A DNA stretch of 64,000 nt from Streptococcus pacificus. Its GTDB lineage: Bacteria; Bacillota; Bacilli; Lactobacillales; Streptococcaceae. The first letter of the stretch is position 1; each line of letters opens with the position of its first letter. Below are positions 1-8,730 of this stretch, in pieces. Both the position numbers and the translations under genes were made by a program. The notes beneath the pieces are model-generated. The model did not search any database. It worked only from the letters and a program-made list of their open reading frames with translations, and was not told the origin of the DNA. Location of the stretch: the NCBI RefSeq assembly GCF_016481305.1, contig NZ_JAENBO010000003.1:62001-126000 (forward strand), read 5' to 3'.

Positions 1-613
1 CCCAAGTTTCAGGAATAGCTTTTCCTTTGGATCTGGCATCCAAAATTTTACCCCATGCTTGAACAGTTGTAGCCATATCAAAGACCACAGGTCGACCATT
101 TTTTCTTGGTGCACCAAATCCAATAGGATTGGTACCATAGTATACTTCTGAACCACCAAAAGGCACTACCATAGGATCTGATTGACAAATAGAGATCGCT
201 ACTAAATTTTCATTAGCTAATTTTTCTAGGTAGTAAGACATTGTTCCTGTATGACTGACTTTTGAAAGACCAACAATAGCGACACCTGTTTCTTTTGCCA
301 TTTCAATTATTGGTTCTAGTGCTAGGTTAGCAACATAATGACCTTGCGCATTATCACCATGATAAATACCTGTACTAGCCCCTGTTTTTTCAAATTTCAA
401 GTGGGGGTTCTTTGTTACCCCTCCTTTATCTATCCGCTCTGCATAATAATCGACACGCACTGCGCCATGAGAGTGAATGCCTGATAAATCTGCAAAAACA
501 AGGTGATTAGCCACTTCTTTTGCTTGTTCTTTAGGCAATCCTGCCACATGTAATTTTTGATAAATGAGCTCGTGTAGTTCAGTGTCTTTTATTCTAATCA
601 ATTGTTCATCCAC
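1..613 (-). CDS. allD: Ureidoglycolate dehydrogenase AllD (3' end outside window)
   Basis: NAD-dependent oxidation of ureidoglycolate to oxalurate. The first 204 residues are present and the rest lies beyond the window edge. The start is a GTG at 613-611, preceded by an AGGAGGG ribosome site seven bases upstream. The protein belongs to the malate/L-lactate/ureidoglycolate dehydrogenase (Ldh2) family. Several stretches agree closely with E. coli AllD as I remember it: GIHSHGAVRV, YYAERI, CQSDPMVVPFGG and DMATTVQAWGK. It is the last visible gene of the minus-strand ureide operon, 46 bases after the symporter gene. The AllD call rather than a generic lactate or malate dehydrogenase rests on those motifs plus the AllFGH neighbours. 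Confidence 0.9.
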   Translation of the reverse strand, partial: MDEQLIRIKDTELHELIYQKLHVAGLPKEQAKEVANHLVFADLSGIHSHGAVRVDYYAERIDKGGVTKNPHLKFEKTGASTGIYHGDNAQGHYVANLALEPIIEMAKETGVAIVGLSKVSHTGTMSYYLEKLANENLVAISICQSDPMVVPFGGSEVYYGTNPIGFGAPRKNGRPVVFDMATTVQAWGKILDARSKGKAIPETW

Positions 614-658
614 TTTAGAACCCTCCTATATAATAATCACTTATTGTTGAAAATCAAT

Positions 659-1864
659 TCAATTTTGTTTTTTTCCTACCGACTGTGCTACTAACATAGC
701 TGTAAAGACATCAGAATCGACATTTAAAATGGTTCTTATCATTCCGACAAAGTAATCAACACCAGCAAATAAAGCGACTGCCTCTATTGGAATACCCATT
801 TGAGGGAAGATGATTGCTAATGATACAATACTTGAACCCGGTGCTACAGAATTAGCAAGAGAAACCAAGGAAGCTAATATCCCAAGATAAATAAGTTTGT
901 CTAATCCTAAGTTAAATGAATACATTTGGGCAACTGTCACTACAGTGATCGCCATGTGCATGGCAGCCCCATTACTATTTAACGAAACTCCAAGAGGTAA
1001 AACTAGATTGGTGATATAATCATCAACTTTTAAATATTTCTTGGCTCCATCTATTGCCGTTGACAAAGTAATAGCAGATGAACCCGTTGTTAAAGCCACA
1101 ACAGACATTTCTTTAATCCCTTTTACGAGAAAGGAGACTGAGCGTTTACAATATATTTTTACTACAGTAATCCAAATCCCCAAAAATAGGAAAGTAGCAA
1201 AAGCATAGACAATCAAGTATTTTAAAAGAGGTAAAATCACTGATAAACCAGCTTCACTAACAGTATCGGCAACTAGACTAAAAATACCGATTGGAGCAAT
1301 ACTCATCACCATGCGGATGACAATCATCACAATATCATTGATTTCATCTAAAATCTTTAAGATAACATTATTAGCATGGTTTTGCACATAGATATTGATA
1401 GCAGTCCCAAAAACTAGAGAAAAAACAATGATCTGGATAATTGAACCACTAGATAATGATGCAAAAATATTTGATGGGAAAAATTCAGTAAATGTTTCCG
1501 ATAAATTCAATTCTTGCGCAGCAATCGCCTCATTGGACGCTAAAGATATTGAGACGCCTTGACCAGGTTTAAAAAGTGAACCAAAGAGAATCCCCCAAAA
1601 TGCAGCAATTAAAGTGGACACTGCAAAGATAGCAATGGTTAGACCACCAATTTTAGAAATATCCTTTTTTTCAATGCTACCTAAGGCATAGACAATCTGT
1701 CCAAATATTAGAATAGGAATTGACATTTGCATCAATTTCAGAAATATTTGACCAAAAATACTGAAATAGGCTGTCAAATCAGGAAACCAAAGTCCAAATG
1801 CAATCCCTACAATAACAGCTAGCACAACTTGGGAAATAAAAGATATTTTTTTCATTGCTAGCAT
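659..1864 (-). CDS. Dicarboxylate/amino acid:cation symporter-like protein
   Basis: DAACS-family membrane carrier of 401 residues with several hydrophobic segments, probably moving a small carboxylate or ureide for the surrounding pathway. The serine-rich hairpin (TTGSSAITL) and the C-terminal RTILNVDSD region are recognisable. The usual NMDGT motif reads NSNGA, and the aspartate that contacts the substrate amino group in the archaeal GltPh aligns with glycine (VGMIRT), while the arginine three residues later is kept. This suggests a substrate that is not an alpha-amino acid (inference). The internal ATG at 1855 has a better placed AAAGG than the first ATG, so the protein may be 398 residues. 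The gene lies between the MFS transporter and allD. Confidence 0.8.
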   Translation of the reverse strand: MLAMKKISFISQVVLAVIVGIAFGLWFPDLTAYFSIFGQIFLKLMQMSIPILIFGQIVYALGSIEKKDISKIGGLTIAIFAVSTLIAAFWGILFGSLFKPGQGVSISLASNEAIAAQELNLSETFTEFFPSNIFASLSSGSIIQIIVFSLVFGTAINIYVQNHANNVILKILDEINDIVMIVIRMVMSIAPIGIFSLVADTVSEAGLSVILPLLKYLIVYAFATFLFLGIWITVVKIYCKRSVSFLVKGIKEMSVVALTTGSSAITLSTAIDGAKKYLKVDDYITNLVLPLGVSLNSNGAAMHMAITVVTVAQMYSFNLGLDKLIYLGILASLVSLANSVAPGSSIVSLAIIFPQMGIPIEAVALFAGVDYFVGMIRTILNVDSDVFTAMLVAQSVGKKQN

Positions 1865-1903
1865 CCTTTCACCTTTTAATTTTCAACAAATTATTAACCA
1901 ATA

Positions 1904-3142
1904 TTAAGCTTTTTCTGTGTCTTGAGCCATCATTCCAAACAATACCAAGGCAACTATCAACATTATTGCTGCTAGGTAAAAACCAATTTGCATAGAGCCA
2001 GCATTATCTGAAATAAATCCTGTAACATAAGGCGCTAGAATAGACCCTGACATTCCTATAAAGTTATAAGCACTGAGGGTTGTTGATAATCTCCCTTTAG
2101 GTGCATGGGTATTAACGTATGAAATTAGAATTGGGTCAAGAGCTAATTTACCAGTTAATCCATAAAGAATTAAGACAGCGATAAGTAAGGTTTGATTTTC
2201 TACAAAAGCAATAAGAGATACTGAAAGAGCAGCTAATGGGACTAAGAAATAGGCTAATTTTTTAGTGCTACCAATTTTATCTTTCATTCTTGCAAAGAAT
2301 AGCGCACCAGGAATAGAAGCCCAAGGCACAAGTGAAGAGATAAAACCAACACTAGATCCTTCAAAACCACGTTCACTAATTAAAAATTGTGGTAACCAAG
2401 TGATAATAACAAAGTTAGCGTAGATACTACCAAATAGTAAAATGAAGGCAAAGACAAGATTTTTGTTACCAAAGATTTGTTTAAAGACATTACCATTGTT
2501 AGCAACTTCTTGTTCAACAGTTTCTGGTTCAATGTCTTCGTTTTCTTGAACAACTCTTTCTTTTAACATGGTATAGAACAAAATACCAACAATGGCGGTT
2601 GGCACAGCCATAATAAAGAATGGTTGACTCCAATCTTGTCCACCTTCTAAAACAAGGGCACTAGATAACAGGTAACCACCAGAGGTACCAAAAGCCATCC
2701 CACTATTAATAATGGCATTTCCTAGTGTCACTTTGTCTTTTGGAATAGACTCAGAAGATAAAGCATACTGAGGACCGTAGTAAGCACCTTGAGCTATCCC
2801 TGCGACAGCACGAATAAGTAGAAACATTGCAAAGGTACTAGCTAACCCACTAAGAAATGTTGAAATAGCTAGACCTAAGAAACCAATAGTAATGACTAAC
2901 TTTCTTCCATATTTATCACCAATTGCCCCAAATGGAATTTGAGCAACGGCATAAGTAAGGAAGAAAATACTATTTGCAAGACCTAATTCAGTGTTTGAGA
3001 GATTAAATTCTTCACCGACAACCCCCATAATAGGGTTAAATATAGTACGGGTAGCATACATCAATATCCAACCGGCAAAGAATAATCCAACAACCCTTAT
3101 CCAGTAAGTATTATTGACTTTCTCTATTTTCTGATTGTTCAT
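1904..3142 (-). CDS. MFS transporter of the ureide operon
   Basis: Twelve-helix major facilitator superfamily permease of 412 residues. The loop 2-3 signature GDKYGRK is present near residue 75, and a hydrophilic stretch rich in glutamate near residues 195-215 separates the two six-helix halves. Its ATG overlaps the allH stop as ATGA, so the genes are probably translationally coupled; a GAGGAG site precedes it. Its place between allH and the symporter gene suggests uptake of allantoin, allantoate or ureidoglycolate, or export of oxamate. The substrate cannot be read from sequence. It looks most like anion:cation symporter or sugar-acid type MFS members. Confidence 0.8.
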   Translation of the reverse strand: MNNQKIEKVNNTYWIRVVGLFFAGWILMYATRTIFNPIMGVVGEEFNLSNTELGLANSIFFLTYAVAQIPFGAIGDKYGRKLVITIGFLGLAISTFLSGLASTFAMFLLIRAVAGIAQGAYYGPQYALSSESIPKDKVTLGNAIINSGMAFGTSGGYLLSSALVLEGGQDWSQPFFIMAVPTAIVGILFYTMLKERVVQENEDIEPETVEQEVANNGNVFKQIFGNKNLVFAFILLFGSIYANFVIITWLPQFLISERGFEGSSVGFISSLVPWASIPGALFFARMKDKIGSTKKLAYFLVPLAALSVSLIAFVENQTLLIAVLILYGLTGKLALDPILISYVNTHAPKGRLSTTLSAYNFIGMSGSILAPYVTGFISDNAGSMQIGFYLAAIMLIVALVLFGMMAQDTEKA

Positions 3143-3987
3143 TTCAAACTCCTCGAATGCATCTGTAATACAAATGAAATTCCTAGAAATAATCCTAAAA
3201 GCATATCACTTCCAGAAGTATGACCAATTTTTTGTATGTTAGACACACATCTTTCCAATATATTTTTTTCACAGTGATGATTATTTTTTAACCAAAGATA
3301 TAGTTCATAAAGCGGTGTGCTCACAACCTGATTGAGACACGCCTTTAAGTAAGAAGTACTAACCAATGTTGTTTTGTCTATATACTTCTCAATAAAGGGA
3401 GCTATTTTTTTTCTTTGATCATCATGACAGATGATCATCATAAAAAGATAAGTGACTAAAATATCATCTCCACTAGGTGTTAAACCTTGTCCTCTTCCAA
3501 TCAATTGTTTGACAGCTATATCAAGTTCTGATGAGGTTGCGTTAACATTTGTTAGGGTTGAAAGAGCTTTTTGTGCACCATCTCCTAAGCCATTTTTGAC
3601 AGCTAGATGGCTTTTATGCTCTAAATGATTCTTTAAGGCATTTAACTTTTTTTCAAACTGTTTCGTAAAGTCTATTTTTTCTATCCTTAATTCAATAGCG
3701 ACTTCTTGATAAGCTGTTTGATATATTCCATTAAAACTATATATTATCAACCTATCACTTGTTATTTTCACCAAATTACCTACTTGAAGATAAGGTGTCA
3801 ACAGTTGGTAGTCAAGTTTTGATACTCTCATACCAAAACTTGACATGAAGTCAGCATGACTACTAACATGAACCAACTGGTTATTTATCATTAGGTTAAA
3901 TGATGATTGAAAGACGCTATGTATTTGACCCATTTGGCCTAATTTTTTTAAGGGATAGATATAATGACTAATCTCTACCTTAATCAA
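3139..3987 (-). CDS. allH: AllH-like DUF2877 protein, oxamate carbamoyltransferase subunit
   Basis: DUF2877 protein of 282 residues, like E. coli YlbF, reported as AllH, a subunit of oxamate carbamoyltransferase together with FdrA (AllF) and YlbE (AllG). The family signature GRGQGLTPSGDD lies at residues 164-175 and a second conserved block, HTSGSDMLLG, near residue 257. The start overlaps the end of the fused AllF-AllG gene by eight bases, and the stop overlaps the MFS start by four, so the three genes appear coupled. Expected role: with the fused protein, cleavage of oxalurate to oxamate and carbamoyl phosphate in the cytoplasm. Family assignment is firm; the enzymatic role is by homology. 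Confidence 0.85.
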   Translation of the reverse strand: MIKVEISHYIYPLKKLGQMGQIHSVFQSSFNLMINNQLVHVSSHADFMSSFGMRVSKLDYQLLTPYLQVGNLVKITSDRLIIYSFNGIYQTAYQEVAIELRIEKIDFTKQFEKKLNALKNHLEHKSHLAVKNGLGDGAQKALSTLTNVNATSSELDIAVKQLIGRGQGLTPSGDDILVTYLFMMIICHDDQRKKIAPFIEKYIDKTTLVSTSYLKACLNQVVSTPLYELYLWLKNNHHCEKNILERCVSNIQKIGHTSGSDMLLGLFLGISFVLQMHSRSLK

Positions 3988-6900
3988 CAGCTATGCCTCT
4001 TGCTTTAGCATAAGCTTCAAGTGCCTTTTCAAAGCATCCAAGAGGAGCGCGGACAGTCCCTGCACCAACTTGTCCTACACCAGCTTTTTTATGAGCAATA
4101 CCTGTATTGATTAATGGTGTGATACCAGTTTCGACAACTTTACGAATATCAATTCCAAGAAGTGACCCTTGGAAATCCCATGTTGGAATTGACCAGTTTG
4201 GATTATGAGTGACCGTTATTTTTTCCATTTCATTTGAAATATCTAGAGCATCTTGGAAACCACCTGCACCGACAAAACGAGTTACCCCAGGTGCTGAAAT
4301 CATTGCCATGGCACCAACACCAACAGTTTCAGTGATGGCACTATCACCAATATCTGGGTTGCCATCTTCTTCTGTAAATCCTGTAAAGTACAAGCCGATA
4401 GGCGTATTAACAGGTGCTGTATACCAATCATCAACAGTTTCAGCAATTCTAATACCAAAGTCAACACCATTTCTAGTCATTGTCGTCACGATAGTGCCTT
4501 TGCTGCCTGAACGTGCACTATCAACAATGACCTTACCAGTAGCCATCATGATATTTAAGAAGAATTGATCTGTGTCTGATAAGAATTTGATGACATCATA
4601 CTTGGTTGATTGATCAACGTCTTCTAACGATGTAATTAATGGCGACATTTCTTTTAAGAAGTTAAGTGAAGCTGCGATATTACGTTGGTGGAATTCATCA
4701 CCCATAGTAATAGCACGCGCAATTAAAACGTTCAAATTGATGCCTTCTTTAGACACTTTTAAGGCTTTTGAAATAATTGGGCCAAGCACATCACGCATCC
4801 AAATGAGACGATCAACAACTTCTTGAGAGTAAGCCCCAAATCTAAGTACTTTTCCGATACCTTCATTTAAAGTACAGTAACCACGGACGCCATCGACCTT
4901 GTTTTCAACAATTAAAACAGGCATATTAGCTGAAGTGATCCCTCCCATTGGACCAACTGCTTTCACGTGATGACATGGGATAAAGCGGACATCTCCCGAA
5001 CTCAATAGTTGAACAGCCTCTTCTTCTGTACTAGCCCATTCTTCAAATAAGGCTGCTCCAATACAAGACCCTTTCATTGGTCCAGTCATAAGATCCCAGG
5101 TAATAGGTGGGCCAGCGTGTAATAATGTTTTATGATTGGTATCATTTAATTCAGGAATAACTGTTTTAGCTGGCTTAACGTCAATTAAGAAAGGCTGAGC
5201 TTCTTTCATTTTAGAAATGACTTTGTTGTTTTCTTCATCAATTTCATCAGCCATATCTTCTAGAGCTGATAAAATTTTAATCATTTTCTTGTTACCACCA
5301 GCTCTTGGACGCCAATTGAACTGCTCTGACACCCCACCATAATTTTCAACAGATTTGTTAAAGCTTTGAAGACCGATATTGATGACATGAGGTTTAGTTG
5401 TAATTAATGTCATTACCGCTTCACTAGGTTGTGGTAATTCTATATAATCACCGTCATAAGGTTTTAATGCTTTAACTGTTTCTTTAAAATCATATCCTTT
5501 TAATTTTAATGCCAAACGGACAGCTTTTGCATTAGTATCTTCAATCAGAACGCCAGCTTCTTCTAAACGTTTAACAGTATCTTGATAACCTTGAGGGTCT
5601 TGACTTGTTCCAACGACGGTCGCAACAAAATGTAGTTGACGATTATCTGCTTTTGCTTTTTCAAGTTCCTCACTAATCGCTGGTAATAAGGCAGAGGCCA
5701 TATCATCATGGGCACCATAGCCTAAAACAAAGTCGAGTAAGATAACCCCTGTATCTCTATCTTGAGCAAATTCATGAATCTTATGAATACGTGTGTCTGG
5801 GTCAATCATTGGATGTGGTTTACCTTGTGTATAGATATCATCACCTAAGTCGATAATATCATACCCTTGTGCTCTTAAGACAAACCCTTCACTCTTAGAA
5901 GAACTAGTTAAACCTAATGTTTCTTTAATCATCATTGCAGCTTCTGACGCTAATGTCCCACCTGAGTAGAGTCCTTTAACCACTTTATCAGCTGGTAAAC
6001 TTGTCAAATCATGATGTTTTAAATCATCTAGATAATTGGCTTTAATTTTATTACCTTTTGCTAAATCAACAGCAATTTTTGCAGTTTCCTCCAAGGTATG
6101 AGCTAGGTGCACCTTACCGATATGGCTATCAGGGTTTTCCCCTAAGAAAATGGCTACGACAGGTTTTTTCACACTTTGAAGGAGACGAACAACATCATCA
6201 CGTACTTCTTTAGCTGGTGGTTTAGAAATAACACATAAAACATCTGTTTCCTTATGGTTTTCTAAAGCAATAATGGCATCTTTAACTGTAATGGCACCAA
6301 CTTCTGAGCTTAAATCTCTTCCGCCAGTTCCTATAGCGTGAACAACACCACCTCCTAGACGATCAATAATGGTACTCACTTCTTGAATACCGGTTCCTGA
6401 AGCACCAACAATACCAATATTTCCTGGTTTTACAACATTTGTAAAGGCAATTGGGATACTTGAAATGATTCCTGTTCCACAGTCAGGTCCCATCATCAAC
6501 AAGCCTTTTTCGTGCGCTAATTTTTTTAATCTCACTTCATCTTCAATTGGAATGTTATCGGTAAATGAGAAAACATGTAGGTTGTGACGTAGGGCTGTTT
6601 CAATCTCTGGTGCACCATATTCACCAGGAATACTAAAGACCGCTAGATTAGCATCAGGCAAATGCTCTAGCGCTTCATCCCAACTAGTCGAAACAGTTGT
6701 TTTGCTATCTTTAGTCTTGACTGATAAGTCATCTAAGAAGGTCGTCACCTGCTCTAAAACAACCTCAAGAATATCATCTCGCTCACTATTAACCACAATC
6801 ATCAAGTCATTAGGAGACGCTTCTTTAGCCTCATCAGTTAGTAAACCGGTGTTGGCTAGGATGTCTTTATTGGCATCAGTCCCCATCATTACTTGACTCA

Positions 6901-6994
6901 TGATGACGTCATCAAGACCATTAACTTTATCTGTTAATAACATCAAGTTAATCGAATCCTGATAGTTATTCTTCAAAATTTCTGTAAACAACAT
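3980..6994 (-). CDS. fdrA: Fused FdrA-YlbE protein (AllF-AllG), oxamate carbamoyltransferase
   Basis: A single 1004-residue protein joining two proteins that are separate in E. coli. Residues 1 to about 520 are FdrA-like, with succinyl-CoA-synthetase-type folds: GPDCGTG at 169-175, the nucleotide or phosphate loop GIVGASGTG at 194-202, and SGGTL at 344-348. Residues about 535-1000 match YlbE (DUF1116), with PCHHVKAVGPMGG at 673-685 and a glycine-rich C-terminus. The summed length of the two E. coli proteins (about 555 and 419) fits a clean end-to-end fusion. The frame is open throughout, so this is a real fusion. First gene of the operon, with an AAGGAGGG ribosome site at 7002-7009. Confidence 0.88.
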   Translation of the reverse strand: MLFTEILKNNYQDSINLMLLTDKVNGLDDVIMSQVMMGTDANKDILANTGLLTDEAKEASPNDLMIVVNSERDDILEVVLEQVTTFLDDLSVKTKDSKTTVSTSWDEALEHLPDANLAVFSIPGEYGAPEIETALRHNLHVFSFTDNIPIEDEVRLKKLAHEKGLLMMGPDCGTGIISSIPIAFTNVVKPGNIGIVGASGTGIQEVSTIIDRLGGGVVHAIGTGGRDLSSEVGAITVKDAIIALENHKETDVLCVISKPPAKEVRDDVVRLLQSVKKPVVAIFLGENPDSHIGKVHLAHTLEETAKIAVDLAKGNKIKANYLDDLKHHDLTSLPADKVVKGLYSGGTLASEAAMMIKETLGLTSSSKSEGFVLRAQGYDIIDLGDDIYTQGKPHPMIDPDTRIHKIHEFAQDRDTGVILLDFVLGYGAHDDMASALLPAISEELEKAKADNRQLHFVATVVGTSQDPQGYQDTVKRLEEAGVLIEDTNAKAVRLALKLKGYDFKETVKALKPYDGDYIELPQPSEAVMTLITTKPHVINIGLQSFNKSVENYGGVSEQFNWRPRAGGNKKMIKILSALEDMADEIDEENNKVISKMKEAQPFLIDVKPAKTVIPELNDTNHKTLLHAGPPITWDLMTGPMKGSCIGAALFEEWASTEEEAVQLLSSGDVRFIPCHHVKAVGPMGGITSANMPVLIVENKVDGVRGYCTLNEGIGKVLRFGAYSQEVVDRLIWMRDVLGPIISKALKVSKEGINLNVLIARAITMGDEFHQRNIAASLNFLKEMSPLITSLEDVDQSTKYDVIKFLSDTDQFFLNIMMATGKVIVDSARSGSKGTIVTTMTRNGVDFGIRIAETVDDWYTAPVNTPIGLYFTGFTEEDGNPDIGDSAITETVGVGAMAMISAPGVTRFVGAGGFQDALDISNEMEKITVTHNPNWSIPTWDFQGSLLGIDIRKVVETGITPLINTGIAHKKAGVGQVGAGTVRAPLGCFEKALEAYAKARGIAVD

Positions 6995-7035
6995 TTTTTC
7001 ACCCTCCTTATGTTGCTATTAATCTTTCATAAACT

Positions 7036-7064
7036 ATTATACAGAGTTTTGTTTGCGCTTTCAT
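7036..7064 (-). promoter_or_regulatory. Promoter of the ureide operon
   Basis: On the minus strand a TATAAT hexamer (7041-7036) preceded by TG lies 42 bases before the fdrA start. The -35 region at 17-bp spacing is poor (ATGAAA, 7064-7059), as expected for an activator-dependent promoter. The divergent PucR-family protein is the obvious candidate activator (inference). Confidence 0.7.
7049..7064 (-). promoter_or_regulatory. cre site (CcpA operator)
   Basis: Read on the minus strand the 16 bases are ATGAAAGCGCAAACAA, an exact match to the catabolite-responsive consensus WTGNAANCGNWNNCWW. It covers the -35 region of the ureide operon promoter and abuts the -35 of the divergent regulator gene, so CcpA with HPr-Ser-P should repress the operon when a preferred sugar is present (inference). 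Confidence 0.8.
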
Positions 7065-7093
7065 TTGCCATTATTCTAATTTTTTGCTATAAT
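7065..7093 (+). promoter_or_regulatory. Promoter of the PucR-family regulator gene
   Basis: TTGCCA (7065-7070), a 17-bp spacer, and TATAAT (7088-7093) with an upstream TGC extension. It is a near-consensus sigma-A promoter and diverges from the operon promoter. The predicted transcript begins at about 7100, upstream of both possible starts. Confidence 0.8.
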
Positions 7094-7136
7094 TTTTATC
7101 CGAAATGGACAAATGATCTCTAAAAAGGAGCTAGTT

Positions 7137-8687
7137 ATGCAAATAAAAGAATTACTGCAATTAAATCCTTTCAAAGACTGTTCTGTTAGAACCGGATACA
7201 TTGGCTTAGATAATGACATCGAATCTGCTATGGTTCTTGAAGCAATCGATATTGAAAAATGGGGTAGAAAGAACCAGTTAATTTTAACGTCATTTTTTGC
7301 TTTGAAAGATTTGAATCAAGAAACCCTTGAAAAATTTTTTGCAACCATTCATGAAATTGGCATTAGCGGTATTATTTTAAAATTAAATCGCTTAATTGAA
7401 TCAACTCCTGAAAACATGATTAATTTGTGTTATCGTTATCAAATGCCACTCATTGAAATAAAAGGAGATGTTAACTATGAAAGAGTTCTAACTGCTATTT
7501 ATGAACCCTTATTAAATAGGCAAACAGCACTGTTAAGGACTTATTACGATGCCAACAAAGTTTTCTCAGCTCTAAAAAACGCCTCAGCGACCTATAAAGA
7601 AATTATTGATCGATTGGTCCATATGATTTCAAAAAGTTGTCAACTAACCATTCCTAGAGAAAATATTGTTATCAAGAATGGACATGCTATCGTTACTGAT
7701 TGGGACTGTATTCAAACCGAAACTTTATCAACCGAATTCACTGATAATACCTATCATATTTCAACCCTAAAACATCCTGACAAAGAGTACCTTATCTACA
7801 AAATTACAGTTCGATATACCTCTCAGTCTCTTATTCCTTTTACGATAGATATTTATCAAACTGAACCTGAGTTTGAACATAGCCATATTATGATTGTTGA
7901 AAATGCTATGGAGGCGATTCAGCATAAACTCCAGATTGATTTATCCATCAAACACGAATATTTTAATATATACAATAACATTGCTGCTTCTATTTTCTTT
8001 GGCACAACACCTAATGACAAAGAAAAAAATGATTTACTAGAGGAAACCAATCTTCTTAGTCATCCTTTTTATCAAGCAGTGGGTATCGGAAAACATATTC
8101 CTCATGATAATGAAACATTGCGATTACTAAGAAAAACATTAGAAGATCTCTTTCCAAATAATCTCTATTATGAAAATCGAAAGTATATCATTATTCTTTT
8201 TAATATCCCAAAAGAAAATGATGAATTAACAATTGAGAAGCTCTCACAAAAAATTCCAACTCTTTCTCAATTCAATGTTGTTATTAGTAGTTTCAGCGAT
8301 AAAGAAAATATCCATAATCTATTTAATGAGTGTTTAGACATGATTTACTTCAATAGAGAATATCATATCTTCAATCTCATGACGATTACTGATTTAGGGA
8401 TTTTTAGACATTTTTTAGACGCTAAAAATGATTTTTTCAACACTAATCTGGCTAAAAACTTAAGAAAACTAAAAGAAGAAAAACCTGAATTATTTGATAC
8501 TTTCTTGAATTTTATTCTTTGCAAAGAAAATTACCAATTAACTGCTCAACAAATGTTTCTACATCCAAAAACAGTAAGGTATCGCATCAGCAACATTCAA
8601 AAAATCCTTGATTTTGATATACAAAATCCGATTCAAAATTTAAACTATTCGATGGCAACAATCATTATTAATTTTAACTCAAAATAA
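7137..8687 (+). CDS. PucR-family transcriptional regulator
   Basis: Regulator of 516 residues with an N-terminal purine-catabolism regulatory domain (about residues 1-120), a middle region with no motif I recognise, and a C-terminal PucR-type helix-turn-helix of roughly 55 residues containing the LTAQQMFLHPKTVRYRI segment. I place the start at the ATG at 7137 because AAGGAG stands six bases before it; an ATG at 7113 lies in frame but has no ribosome site. It is divergent from the ureide operon and is presumably its activator or ligand-responsive regulator, by analogy with B. subtilis PucR, which controls purine and allantoin catabolism. The inducing ligand is unknown. Confidence 0.85.
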   Translation: MQIKELLQLNPFKDCSVRTGYIGLDNDIESAMVLEAIDIEKWGRKNQLILTSFFALKDLNQETLEKFFATIHEIGISGIILKLNRLIESTPENMINLCYRYQMPLIEIKGDVNYERVLTAIYEPLLNRQTALLRTYYDANKVFSALKNASATYKEIIDRLVHMISKSCQLTIPRENIVIKNGHAIVTDWDCIQTETLSTEFTDNTYHISTLKHPDKEYLIYKITVRYTSQSLIPFTIDIYQTEPEFEHSHIMIVENAMEAIQHKLQIDLSIKHEYFNIYNNIAASIFFGTTPNDKEKNDLLEETNLLSHPFYQAVGIGKHIPHDNETLRLLRKTLEDLFPNNLYYENRKYIIILFNIPKENDELTIEKLSQKIPTLSQFNVVISSFSDKENIHNLFNECLDMIYFNREYHIFNLMTITDLGIFRHFLDAKNDFFNTNLAKNLRKLKEEKPELFDTFLNFILCKENYQLTAQQMFLHPKTVRYRISNIQKILDFDIQNPIQNLNYSMATIIINFNSK

Positions 8688-8716
8688 AAAAACTGCTTTT
8701 TAGCAGTTTTTTTTTT
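8688..8716. terminator. Bidirectional terminator between the regulator gene and dnaX
   Basis: The hairpin AAAACTGCT/AGCAGTTTT is flanked by A and T runs. It lies between the convergent regulator gene (+) and dnaX (-) and can serve both. Confidence 0.85.
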
Positions 8717-8730
8717 ACTTTAAAAGTTAT

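Noticed and set aside
4209-4568. Open frame of 119 codons on the plus strand opposite the FdrA-YlbE gene
   Set aside because: It lies wholly antisense to a well-conserved gene and shows no recognisable motif; a shadow of the coding strand.
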